Positions 6,451 to 14,030 of a stretch of DNA of 17,835 nt are shown here, piece after piece. Position 1 is the stretch's first letter; every line of letters starts with the position of its first letter. The stretch comes from JBFLVQ01 sp040758525 (GTDB lineage Bacteria; Acidobacteriota; Blastocatellia; Chloracidobacteriales; JADJPF01), in the NCBI GenBank assembly GCA_040758525.1, contig JBFLVQ010000115.1, forward strand, positions 1 through 17,835. The letters are read 5' to 3'. The notes beneath the pieces were generated by a model. That model was not told where the DNA came from. It did no database searches and saw only the letters and a program-made list of their open reading frames with translations. A program made the position numbers and the translations under genes.

Positions 6451-7860
6451 TCAGCTCTTACTTACCAATTGTCCCAATTTGACCAGTGCCACTTCTATAC
6501 TATCAGACCAGGCATTACCAAAATTGAGTCGGATAAAGTTTGGATATTTCTGTTTGGCGGAAAAGATCATTCCTGGGGCAATACTAATATTTGCCTCGAT
6601 AGCTTTCTGGTAGAGCTTGAGTGAATCCACTTTTTGCGGCAACTCTACCCATAGCAGGTGACCGCCATTTGGTCTAGTTACTTTTGTGCCAGCCGGGAAG
6701 TACTTGCTAATTGCATGTGTAGCAAGCTGGACCTGTGTAGCAAGAGCCTTTCTCAGCCTACGCAGGTGCCGATCGTAGCCACCATATTCCAAAAAATGCG
6801 CAATGGTCATCTGTGGTAATACAGGAGTTCCACCAGTACTCATAAATTTTAATCGCTCGATCTGCTCTCGAAATTTTCCTGGTGCTACCCAACCAATTCG
6901 TAGACCGGGTGCAAGTGTCTTTGAGAAGGATGAGCAGAGTAGTACCAATCCTTTTCGATCATAGTATTTTGCTGGTTTAGGCCGCTCCTCACTAAAGTAT
7001 AGATCACCATCAACATCATCTTCGATAAGGGGAATGTCTTGACTGGCAAGCATCTCTACCAGCGCCTTCTTATTCTCTTCTGGCATACAACTACCTAACG
7101 GATTATTGAAGTTTGTCATTACAATGGCAGCTTTGATCTTCTTTTTACTGAGCGCTCTCCCCATTGCTTCTATACATATGCCATCGCTTGGACAGGTAGG
7201 AATCTCTAACACTTTCATGCCTAGGCTCTCGATCACCTGCAAGATACCAAAGTAGGTAGGTGATTCAATGGCAATTGTATCACCCGGTTTAGCTACTGCT
7301 TTTAGACAGAGATTGAGTGCCTCTATACAACCACAAGTAGTAACAATATCGTCTTTAGAGAGCTGTCCCCCCCATTCCAGCGAACGGCGTGCAATTTCAC
7401 GCCGTAATGCTTCATAACCAGGAGGCCAGCCATAACTAAAGGTTGCATCTGGATAGCGACGTCCTAGTGAAGCCATAGTCCGGTTTAATTGCTGTATGGG
7501 AAATAGATCAACCCAAGGTGAAGTTATTCCTAGTGAGACAATCTTGGGATCTTGGGCAGCTTTGATGATCTCTGATACTAGGTCGCTAATACCAACTTCT
7601 GTGGGAGAAGGGGGAGGATTTGACTTAGCTGGCTGGGCAGGCAGATTTAATGAGCGTAATCGTACATAGTAGCCTGATTGTGGGCGTGCTTCGATAAACC
7701 CACGATTTTCTAAGAGCGCATAGGCTTGTAGCACTGTAGACATGCTTAGCCCTTGCTGTGTGCTTAACTTACGTACTGAAGGCACTCGCTCGCCAGGACG
7801 TAATGTGCCTTGCTCAATCAATGTTTTGATCTGATCGGCTACTTGATTGTACAGATGCAT
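6451..7860 (-). CDS. MocR-type regulator (GntR HTH plus aminotransferase fold)
   Basis: The 469-residue protein starts with a GntR winged helix (1-67: YNQVADQIKTLIEQGTLRPG, then VPSVRKLS and the wing SGYYV). A short proline-rich linker (about 72-90) follows, then a fold-type I aminotransferase domain (about 95-469). The PLP-binding lysine is K314 in SFSKTLAPG, with RIGW just after. NNPLG (252-256) and the acidic EDDVDGD (280-286) are also conserved. MocR regulators use PLP, alone or as an adduct with an amino acid, as effector. Here two exporters are divergent and a long inverted repeat overlaps this gene's promoter, so it probably autoregulates and controls the exporters. The ATG at 7860 follows AGGAGG by 6 nt. 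The product could be a vestigial aminotransferase, but the HTH makes regulator the clear call. Confidence 0.9.
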   Translation of the reverse strand: MHLYNQVADQIKTLIEQGTLRPGERVPSVRKLSTQQGLSMSTVLQAYALLENRGFIEARPQSGYYVRLRSLNLPAQPAKSNPPPSPTEVGISDLVSEIIKAAQDPKIVSLGITSPWVDLFPIQQLNRTMASLGRRYPDATFSYGWPPGYEALRREIARRSLEWGGQLSKDDIVTTCGCIEALNLCLKAVAKPGDTIAIESPTYFGILQVIESLGMKVLEIPTCPSDGICIEAMGRALSKKKIKAAIVMTNFNNPLGSCMPEENKKALVEMLASQDIPLIEDDVDGDLYFSEERPKPAKYYDRKGLVLLCSSFSKTLAPGLRIGWVAPGKFREQIERLKFMSTGGTPVLPQMTIAHFLEYGGYDRHLRRLRKALATQVQLATHAISKYFPAGTKVTRPNGGHLLWVELPQKVDSLKLYQKAIEANISIAPGMIFSAKQKYPNFIRLNFGNAWSDSIEVALVKLGQLVSKS

Positions 7861-7916
7861 AAATAACCTCCTAATTATGTACGATCAATTCTATTCCAAC
7901 TTGTGCTAGGCAACAG

Positions 7917-7974
7917 TAACAGTTTCTTAAAAAGATAACCATAACAGTTATGCAAAGTCAAACTGTTATGGTTA
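7917..7974. promoter_or_regulatory. MocR operator: three half-sites over the mocR promoter
   Basis: A perfect 14-bp inverted repeat (arms 7936-7949 and 7961-7974, loop 11 bp) contains TAACAGTT at 7942-7949 and its complement at 7961-7968. A third TAACAGTT lies at 7917-7924, exactly 25 bp from the second copy in the same orientation. Mixed direct and inverted half-sites are known for MocR-family operators. Assignment to this MocR is inferred from position. Confidence 0.65.
7932..7961 (-). promoter_or_regulatory. Candidate mocR promoter
   Basis: On the minus strand, TTGACT (7956-7961), an 18-bp spacer and TATCTT (7932-7937) form a promoter about 70 bp before the mocR ATG. One operator arm fills the spacer and another half-site falls at about +1, so a bound regulator would block it. 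Confidence 0.55.
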
Positions 7975-7998
7975 CAAATCAAAAAAACTGAATCTGTA

Positions 7999-8027
7999 CT
8001 TGTCGGATGCTGAGAGCTAAAGTTTCA
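7999..8027 (+). promoter_or_regulatory. Weak candidate promoter of the exporter genes
   Basis: TTGTCG (7999-8004), 17 bp, TTTCAT (8022-8027): 4 of 6 matches in each box, about 80 bp before the EamA ATG and 25 bp right of the inverted repeat. A weak promoter next to the operator would suit activation by the MocR protein, but this is inference. Confidence 0.3.
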
Positions 8028-8107
8028 TAGATAAGACGAATGAGAGTGAGTAAAGCATCTAGAGGCACTGCTACTGCGATTGGTATTAGCTAGGATAAGG
8101 AGTGACT

Positions 8108-9106
8108 ATGAGGGATGATAACGGTATAGACAGTTCTTTACGTGTGAAAATAGTACTAGCATTTGCGGCAATCTATCTAATCTGGGGTTCGACATATTTA
8201 GCAATCAAGTTTGCTATTGAGACAATGCCTCCATTTCTAATGGCAGGGATAAGATTCTTAATCTCTGGAATGCTGTTGTATGGTTGGACTAGATTGCGTG
8301 GTACAACCGCGCCCAAACTTATTCATTGGCGATCAGCAGTGATAATAGGAGGATTACTACTATTGGCTGGTAATGGTGCGGTAGTTTGGTCGGAGCAGCG
8401 TGTGCCTTCTGGATTAACAGCCTTATTAGTTGCGACCATACCGCTCTGGATGGTGGTATTAGAGTGGGCACGTAGTGGGGTTCGTCCAGGTATACGTGTA
8501 GTAGGAGGTTTACTGCTAGGGATAGCAGCATTGGTGTTATTAGCCAGCCCTAGTCAGATTATTGGTGGTGAGCAGATCGATTATAGTGGTGTATTAGCAC
8601 TGATGTTAGGAACATTCTGTTGGGCTTCTGGATCGCTCTATTCACGTTCTGCACAATTGCCAGCTTCACCATTGCTCGGTACTGCGATGCAGATGATTGC
8701 CGGTGGTGTGCTACTGTGCATTGCTGGTGTTGCCACGGGTGAAGTTGCACAGGTGAAACTGACTGATATCTCATTACGTTCACTGCTGGCAGTTAGCTAC
8801 CTGATTGTTTTTGGCTCACTAATTGGCTTCACTGCTTATGTCTGGTTACTACGTGTGACTACACCGGCACGTATCTCAACCTATGCTTATGTTAATCCAG
8901 TTGTTGCGATTGTGTGTGGATGGATGTTAGGTGGTGAGACAATCAGTACCCGTACATTGGTGGTAGTTGGCATGATTATCCTAGCAGTAGTAAGTATCAA
9001 TTCTGCACGTATACAGAGCAGTGTAAAGAAAGAGAAAAGAACGGTGCGCAGTATGGATACAAAGAGGCTACCTGCCGATCAGGATGTTGCAGAGGTGACA
9101 TCCTAA
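8108..9106 (+). CDS. EamA/DMT-family metabolite exporter
   Basis: The 332-residue integral membrane protein has about ten hydrophobic helices arranged as two EamA repeats. The first repeat carries the family signature WGSTYLAIKFAIETMPP near the N-terminus, and the second starts around the middle (CWASGSLYSRSAQLP). Drug/metabolite transporters of this type export amino acids or other small metabolites across the inner membrane. The ATG at 8108 is chosen because AAGGAG ends 5 nt before it; a GTG two codons earlier overlaps that site. The C-terminal tail (about 30 residues) is charged and cytoplasmic. It is divergent from the mocR gene and followed 93 bp later by a second exporter gene, so an amino-acid or amine efflux role is likely but the substrate is not shown. 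Confidence 0.85.
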   Translation: MRDDNGIDSSLRVKIVLAFAAIYLIWGSTYLAIKFAIETMPPFLMAGIRFLISGMLLYGWTRLRGTTAPKLIHWRSAVIIGGLLLLAGNGAVVWSEQRVPSGLTALLVATIPLWMVVLEWARSGVRPGIRVVGGLLLGIAALVLLASPSQIIGGEQIDYSGVLALMLGTFCWASGSLYSRSAQLPASPLLGTAMQMIAGGVLLCIAGVATGEVAQVKLTDISLRSLLAVSYLIVFGSLIGFTAYVWLLRVTTPARISTYAYVNPVVAIVCGWMLGGETISTRTLVVVGMIILAVVSINSARIQSSVKKEKRTVRSMDTKRLPADQDVAEVTS

Positions 9107-9199
9107 TCGGGGTTAATTGTGCAGACTTCTTGAACAGATAATTTAAGCGATATTGTGAATGGACTGCTTAGTTGGATATATTAAATATAGGAGGCTCTC

Positions 9200-9835
9200 T
9201 TGATTAGTGCAGAGACATTAGTGCTCTTTTGCGTTACTGCATTTGCTCTTATTATTGTGCCTGGACCAAACATGATTTACATCATTACAAGAAGCACCAG
9301 TCAAGGAAGGAATGCAGGTCTTTTATCAACATTAGGTGTTGATGTTGGTACCCTGATACATGTTATTGCTGCTTCATTAGGTCTATCGGCATTACTAGTC
9401 TCCTCGGCTTTAGTCTTTAGTATGGTTAAATACCTAGGAGCTGCCTATCTCATCTATCTAGGTTTTCGCACCTGGTTTAGTAAAGCCGACACACTAGCAA
9501 TAACTGCTCAAGAACCTGCCAGTGCAGCGCGTATATTCTTTCAAGGTACATTAACGAATGTCCTCAATCCCAAAGTAGCTCTGTTCTTTCTCGCCTTCCT
9601 TCCCCAATTTGTTGATACTTCGCATGGTAATGTGGCGCAACAGATACTGTTGTTGGGTATCATCTTCACCTTAATCGGACTAACAATTGGTTTGATGATA
9701 GCGCTTTTAGCCAGTTCGCTAGGAGACTGGCTACGTGGTAAGACAAAAGTCCAACAGATACAGAAGTGGATTACCGGTGGTGTATATATTTCCCTTGGTA
9801 TTAGCACTGCGTTCGCAGTCTCTGATCGCAAGTAG
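9200..9835 (+). CDS. LysE/RhtB-family amino acid exporter
   Basis: The 211-residue protein has the LysE/RhtB hallmark PGPNMIYIITRSTSQGRNAG near residues 21-40 and the later LNPKVALFFLAFLPQFV (about 121-137), with about six membrane segments. The family exports amino acids such as lysine, homoserine, threonine or leucine, and related compounds. The start is a TTG at 9200 with AGGAGG 5 nt before it. No ATG is available at a comparable position. It lies downstream of the EamA exporter gene in the same direction, and both are probably under the divergent MocR regulator. It converges on the PilZ gene with 45 bp between stops. Substrate is unknown. Confidence 0.88.
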   Translation: MISAETLVLFCVTAFALIIVPGPNMIYIITRSTSQGRNAGLLSTLGVDVGTLIHVIAASLGLSALLVSSALVFSMVKYLGAAYLIYLGFRTWFSKADTLAITAQEPASAARIFFQGTLTNVLNPKVALFFLAFLPQFVDTSHGNVAQQILLLGIIFTLIGLTIGLMIALLASSLGDWLRGKTKVQQIQKWITGGVYISLGISTAFAVSDRK

Positions 9836-9880
9836 ATCAAGTAAAATATCTTCTCCGCGAGATCCCACAGATGTGGCTGA

Positions 9881-10207
9881 TTAGAGTGGCCAGTTAGTCT
9901 TTTCCACAATCCGCACACCCATATGCACCATTCCACACCAATCCCAATCATCCCATTCATCATCTATATGGGTTATTGTGCCAGTGGCGAAGTATTCATT
10001 GTCAATATTTAGTTCGATACGCTCACCAATAAGATAAGGCTCAGATGTAACTAGACCAATACCTTGACTGCTAATATCGACTGCCAGTGCGTAATTGTAG
10101 CGATCTGACTTATCAAGTGATTTAACTTTGACAAACACACGTGGATAATTGCCTGGTTCGCGAGTCTCCAGACGCTTTTCTAAATCATGGCTGGTAAGAG
10201 TAGACAT
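9881..10207 (-). CDS. PilZ-domain protein, probable c-di-GMP receptor
   Basis: The 108-residue protein is essentially one PilZ domain. The second c-di-GMP motif, D/NxSxxG, is clear as DISSQG (44-49), followed by the expected strand GIGLVTSE. The RxxxR motif is less clear: R12-LET-R16 fits by pattern but lies farther from the first strand (YPRVFVKV, 21-28) than usual, so ligand binding is not certain. The rest (GERIELNID, FATGTITHID, HMGVRIV) fits the beta barrel. Single-domain PilZ proteins usually act as adaptors that couple c-di-GMP to motility, exopolysaccharide or secretion. The ATG at 10207 follows AGGAGG by 8 nt. It lies 192 bp downstream of the J-domain gene on the same strand. Confidence 0.8.
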   Translation of the reverse strand: MSTLTSHDLEKRLETREPGNYPRVFVKVKSLDKSDRYNYALAVDISSQGIGLVTSEPYLIGERIELNIDNEYFATGTITHIDDEWDDWDWCGMVHMGVRIVEKTNWPL

Positions 10208-10399
10208 ATATCATTCCTCCTAGTTAGTACAAACCGAATTATCTGTTCAAGCAATCATAGAGCAAACTATGTACCAACTCTAAATAAGCTATTTGTGTAT
10301 AGTTATTAAGGAGGATTGGGAAATATCGCGCAGTTGTGAGGAGAAATCACCAGAATACTGTTAGTAGGAAAATAGACGAGCTCGAAGTTAAGATATCAA

Positions 10400-10966
10400 T
10401 TAAGCTACTGCTCGCAGGCGTTGATAAGCAGCGTTAATCCGTTTAGTCATCTCTTCGGCTTTCTTTCTTAGGCGCTCGTTATGAGTAAAGCGATCTGGAT
10501 GCCATACTTCGACTAGATCTCTATATGCTTGTTTGATCTCTGCAGATGTAGCACTAGGTTCGATACCTAGCAGTTCATAATCTTTGATGAGAAATCTAGG
10601 ATCTACTTTTGGCGATGTTTGCTGGTCGCTATCTTGCTGTTTATTGTGTTGGTGATCTTGCTTGGAATAGTAAGAGTTATTTGCCAACAGAGCTTCAAAG
10701 GATGCCACCTGCACAAAAGAATAATCTTTTTTAGTCAGTTCAGCAGATACTAACGGCCAGATCTCCAAAGCCACATACCAGATCTTCCATTCTGCTAGCC
10801 ATCCCCCTGCTTGATAGAATGATTTACCGGTTAATGTAGCGAAATAGGTACGTTGCCGATTGATAGCAGCCTTTAGATTGGCAACAATCTCTTTGTCGTA
10901 GGCAAAGCGAAGAGCGATATTAGGGCCATGTTCTGGAATGTCGCCCTGAAAGAATCTGATTTGCAT
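10400..10966 (-). CDS. J-domain protein with HARP-like N-terminal domain
   Basis: The 188-residue protein has three parts. Residues 16-78 (LRFAYDKEIVANLKAAI...GGWLAEWKIWYVALEIWPLV) resemble HARP-type modules seen in annealing helicases: a Phe-Tyr strand, a helix ending in LK, then W..KIW.V...W. This is a pattern judgement and low in certainty. Residues 98-122 are a Gln/His/Asp/Lys-rich linker. Residues 127-186 are a J domain (DYELLGIEPSATSAEIKQAY, HPD at 156-158) that would stimulate the ATPase of an Hsp70 (DnaK). There is no Gly/Phe region or zinc finger, so it is a class C J-protein, not DnaJ itself. The N-terminal part would direct DnaK to a specific client, possibly a nucleic-acid one. 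The ATG at 10966 follows AGGGG. Confidence 0.75.
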   Translation of the reverse strand: MQIRFFQGDIPEHGPNIALRFAYDKEIVANLKAAINRQRTYFATLTGKSFYQAGGWLAEWKIWYVALEIWPLVSAELTKKDYSFVQVASFEALLANNSYYSKQDHQHNKQQDSDQQTSPKVDPRFLIKDYELLGIEPSATSAEIKQAYRDLVEVWHPDRFTHNERLRKKAEEMTKRINAAYQRLRAVA

Positions 10967-11251
10967 ATCTATCTTCCCCTGCGAGAAGTGGCCCTGCTGA
11001 GGCTAGTTACCGGTTGCTTATTCTAGCATGTTAGTTAACTGTCGCCGTATAAATTCTCCCAGCTATGTTTATAAATACGGCAGTGGATTATAATTAAAGG
11101 TTCTACAAGGAATAGAATATAATGGACAAACTGCAGATATCACTTGAGGAAATGGGTGTAAACTTATGACCACAAGAACTAAGGCGATATTCTTGTAGTC
11201 TTATAATGAAATGCAGAAAAGAACGGCTTACCAATAAAGGAGAGTGCTTCC
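10967..11251. other. 285-bp divergent intergenic region
   Basis: The region separates the J-domain gene (left) from the 87-residue gene (right). It holds an inverted repeat GCCGTAT/ATACGGC (11044-11050 and 11075-11081) and three TATAAT hexamers (11089, 11118, 11202). A second inverted repeat, ACAAGAA/TTCTTGT (11172-11178 and 11190-11196), lies just upstream of the last TATAAT. No -35 of good quality fits any of them. No gene of convincing length is present. Confidence 0.4.
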
Positions 11252-11515
11252 ATGCGTATGGAGGATATTGCCGGTCAGATGCTACAGGCTTATGTTGGTT
11301 TACAGCCTGAGCAACAGTTGGAGGTCTTGATCAGGTTATGGTCTTCGGAAGAGCCCGCAGCACAAGGAATGGGCAAGGCAATGCTACTAGCTATCTTAGT
11401 TTTTGAAGCATTAGGCGTACCAACCTCCTCAATAACTCCAGAAAGCCTTGTAGAGACCGTCAACACACTACGAGGAATGGCGAACCGACTTAAGACACCT
11501 CTCAATGGACACTAG
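11252..11515 (+). CDS. Small helical protein of unknown function
   Basis: I do not recognise this 87-residue protein. It looks all-helical: MEDIAGQMLQAYVGL, a second helix PEQQLEVLIRLWSS, a hydrophobic helix AAQGMGKAMLLAILVFEALG, and a last amphipathic helix ESLVETVNTLRGMANRL. There is no signal peptide or cysteine, and the hydrophobic helix is not clearly a membrane span. The ATG at 11252 follows AAAGGAG by 9 nt, and a TATAAT at 11202 may serve as -10. It converges on phoR with just 2 bp between the stop codons. The reading frame, ribosome site and composition support a real gene, but the opposite frame is also partly open. Confidence 0.6.
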   Translation: MRMEDIAGQMLQAYVGLQPEQQLEVLIRLWSSEEPAAQGMGKAMLLAILVFEALGVPTSSITPESLVETVNTLRGMANRLKTPLNGH

Positions 11516-11517
11516 TG

Positions 11518-12594
11518 TTAATCTGGGGCCGGTAAATAGACAGCGAAGCGGCTACCTTGATTGGGTATACTCTCGACCGAGATCGAGCCGCCCTGTGCCT
11601 GTACTAGATGTTTGACAATAGCTAAACCTAGTCCTGTACCCCCCTCACGTCGGGAACGAGATTCATCAACTCTGTAGAGTCGCTCGAAGATACGTGTAAT
11701 ATGCTTGGTTTCTATCCCTATCCCAGTATCACAGACATTGATGACCTGAAAGCCATCTTCGTAATGGGTTGATATAGTGACTGAACCACCTGGCTGGTTA
11801 AAGTTGATGGCATTCTGCACAAGATTAAAGAGGATCTGCTCTAGTCCTTTAGGATCAGCGCGTACCATAACATCTTCCCTTACCTCTGATTCGAAGCGCA
11901 CTCCTTTGATCTTCATATTGTCCTTGAGCAGTTCTACTACCTCGCGCACAACGCTAGCCAATCGTAGTGACTGTGGCCGCAATGTCACTTTGCCTGACTC
12001 GATGGCTGCCAAATCAGAGATATCTTTTGCCAGATTTTGCATACGAGAAGCGTGCTTAGCAATGATCTCAAGGAATTTAATATTGTTGTCTTGATCATAG
12101 AGCGCACCAGATAGTAGTGTCTCAACATAACTCTGTATGGAAGTAAGTGGAGTGCGCAACTCATGTGAGAGATTGGCAAAGAACTCACGTCGCACACGTT
12201 CTAGCGCTTCCAATTTAGTGATGTCAAAGAGTGTGCCAATGGCGCCTACTACTTCCTCACGATCTTGAACTATTGAGACAATCGACTCGATACGTAATTC
12301 CAAGCTACGTTCTACACCACCGCCATGCAATACAATACGCTGTTCTTGTCGACACTTCTCTTTAAGTGTTTGTTGGAAACAGTTGTAGATCTCTTTATTG
12401 CGAGTAATTTCAATAAGGCGTGGTCGTGTTTGAATAGGAAAAGAGAAGAGTTCACGGGCAACACGATTGGCTAAAGCAACACGCATCTCGCCATCGACTA
12501 CTAGAATTGCCTCCGACACAGTATTAAAGAGACTGTCTAGTAATGGATTAGCAAGCCATTCCAAACGCAGGCTGCTCTCCCAACGTTCAATCAT
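11518..12594 (-). CDS. phoR: PhoR-type sensor histidine kinase, soluble
   Basis: The 358-residue kinase has a PAS domain (about 18-125, ending GTLFDITKLEALERV), a HisKA dimerisation domain with H144 in FFANLSHELRTPL, and a HATPase domain: N box NLVQNAINF (257-265), G1 DTGIGI (289-294) and G2 GGTGLGLA (318-325). It would autophosphorylate and pass phosphate to PhoB, and in the family it is held in check by PstSCAB and PhoU when phosphate is plentiful. No transmembrane segment is present, unlike E. coli PhoR, so it should be cytoplasmic. The ATG at 12594 follows AGAGG, and the gene overlaps the end of phoB by 8 nt, indicating translational coupling. The adjacency to phoB, phoU and pst supports the PhoR assignment. 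Confidence 0.9.
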   Translation of the reverse strand: MIERWESSLRLEWLANPLLDSLFNTVSEAILVVDGEMRVALANRVARELFSFPIQTRPRLIEITRNKEIYNCFQQTLKEKCRQEQRIVLHGGGVERSLELRIESIVSIVQDREEVVGAIGTLFDITKLEALERVRREFFANLSHELRTPLTSIQSYVETLLSGALYDQDNNIKFLEIIAKHASRMQNLAKDISDLAAIESGKVTLRPQSLRLASVVREVVELLKDNMKIKGVRFESEVREDVMVRADPKGLEQILFNLVQNAINFNQPGGSVTISTHYEDGFQVINVCDTGIGIETKHITRIFERLYRVDESRSRREGGTGLGLAIVKHLVQAQGGSISVESIPNQGSRFAVYLPAPD

Positions 12595-13303
12595 TAGTCA
12601 CCTCTGCATGAGGATCACGGAAACGGTAACCAAGTCCTACCACGGTTTGTATATACTCGTCTCCGCCTAATTTCTGACGCAGTCGCGAGACATGCACATC
12701 AATGGTGCGTGATTCACCTAGATAGTCTAGTCCCCAGACCTTCTCTAGTAGCAGATCGCGTGTCAATATACGGCCACGGTTTTCCACGAGCAATTTGAGT
12801 AGATGAAACTCCTTGCGTGTCAGTGTTACTAATCGTCCTTGGAAACGTACCAGCATCTGCTCAAAGTTGATAAGCAATTGCCCATCATCATAAGGTTGGG
12901 TAATAGTGGCTTCACCTTGTCGTTTTAGCAGCACACTAACACGCGCCTTCAGTTCACGCATACTGAAAGGCTTGGTTACATAATCGTCGGCACCTAGATC
13001 AAAGCCATGAACTTTATCGTCTTCACTAGTACGAGCGGAAAGAATAAGTATAGGAGTGCGTGCCGTACGGCTATGACGACGTAGTGTGCGACAGAGTTCA
13101 AACCCGCTCATCCTGGGCAGATTTAGATCCAGAACAATAAGTGCCCATTCATGCTGTCGGCACATCTCTAAGCCGGCTTCGCCACTTAAAGCTATCTTTA
13201 CTTCATAAGGGCCGTCGCGTTCCAGATTGTATTTGATGTTGTTAGCAATGTCTTCGTCATCCTCAATTACTAGAACCGTATGCTTACTCGCCATGGTTCT
13301 CAA
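12587..13303 (-). CDS. phoB: PhoB/PhoP-type response regulator
   Basis: This is an OmpR/PhoB-family regulator of 238 residues from the TTG. The receiver domain (about 8-127) shows the acidic pair E14-D15-D16, phosphoacceptor D59 in LIVLDLNLP, the switch Ser in LILSA (S89) and K111 in VTKPF. A winged-helix output domain (about 143-232) contains LTRKEFHLLKLL and the recognition helix RTIDVHVSRLRQKL. Phosphorylated, it would bind the Pho boxes between phoU and pstS. Start: the TTG at 13303 overlaps the phoU stop as TTGA and has AGAGG 4 nt before it. The ATG at 13294 (MASKHTVLVIEDD) also gives a normal N-terminus. It lies between phoU and phoR in an overlapping operon. Confidence 0.92.
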   Translation of the reverse strand: MRTMASKHTVLVIEDDEDIANNIKYNLERDGPYEVKIALSGEAGLEMCRQHEWALIVLDLNLPRMSGFELCRTLRRHSRTARTPILILSARTSEDDKVHGFDLGADDYVTKPFSMRELKARVSVLLKRQGEATITQPYDDGQLLINFEQMLVRFQGRLVTLTRKEFHLLKLLVENRGRILTRDLLLEKVWGLDYLGESRTIDVHVSRLRQKLGGDEYIQTVVGLGYRFRDPHAEVTND

Positions 13304-13959
13304 TACGCCTCTTTGGTATGTTTAATTAGCCGCCCTTCCACCAAGTAGATAACCATCTCACAAATATTGGTGACATAGTCAGCGATACGCTCAAGATGCT
13401 TGATGATAAAGAGCAGTTCAACGGCGCGTCGCACCGTTTTAGGATCTCGCTCCATCATATCGACTAGATCATCGTAGATATGATGGTAGAGTTCATCAGC
13501 ACAGTCATCCTTACGGATTGTCTGACGTGCCAACTCACAGTTCTCCCGTGTGAGCGCGTCCAAGCCGTCAATAAGCATCTCCTGAGCAATACTAGCAAGA
13601 TCCGATAGGTGTAGATAGGATTTGAGAGTTGGTTCATCGATCAACCTGAGTACATGTTTGGCAATATTGACGGCATGATCAGCAATACGTTCAATCATTG
13701 GTGCAGCACGCGAAACCGCAATAACAAAGCGCAGATCTACTGTCGCTGAACGATTGCCGGTGAGGATGTCGAAGCAATACTGGTCAATCTGATTCTCTAG
13801 TAGATCGATCGCATCATCTTCGCTAATGACAGTTTCAGCCAGATCCGAATCACGCTCAATGAGCGCACGGATGGCACGTGCGATCGCTGCTTCGGCGGCA
13901 CCACCGAGCAGTAGAATATTGTCACGTAACCAGTTGAAATCTGTATTCTGTTGCATCAT
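13300..13959 (-). CDS. phoU: PhoU phosphate-signalling protein
   Basis: The 219-residue protein has the two PhoU helical repeats (about 12-105 and 115-210). Each ends in the conserved metal-binding helix: ERIADHAVNIA (90-100) and ERIADYVTNIC (190-200). PhoU sits at the cytoplasmic face of the Pst transporter and relays its state to PhoR, keeping the Pho regulon off in high phosphate. The first ATG (13959) follows AGAGG by 5-6 nt; a second ATG follows directly. It is the first gene of the leftward phoU-phoB-phoR unit, and its stop overlaps the phoB start. Length is normal for the family. Confidence 0.93.
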   Translation of the reverse strand: MMQQNTDFNWLRDNILLLGGAAEAAIARAIRALIERDSDLAETVISEDDAIDLLENQIDQYCFDILTGNRSATVDLRFVIAVSRAAPMIERIADHAVNIAKHVLRLIDEPTLKSYLHLSDLASIAQEMLIDGLDALTRENCELARQTIRKDDCADELYHHIYDDLVDMMERDPKTVRRAVELLFIIKHLERIADYVTNICEMVIYLVEGRLIKHTKEAY

Positions 13960-14030
13960 TAGGGCCTCTACAAGCGATTATTGTATAGCATACTTGCTTT
14001 CTACTAATCTCTCCAGCACGTCTGGGGGGA

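Noticed and set aside
9865..9876. CCACAGATGTGG near-palindrome between the convergent LysE and PilZ genes
   Set aside because: A hairpin with a 2-nt loop and 5-bp stem, and no T tract; not a credible terminator.
11122..11169. A 15-residue open frame overlapped by a 10-residue one (ATGA junction) upstream of the small gene
   Set aside because: The ATG overlaps a TATAAT hexamer, the ribosome site is weak and distant, and the peptides are too short to support without conservation.
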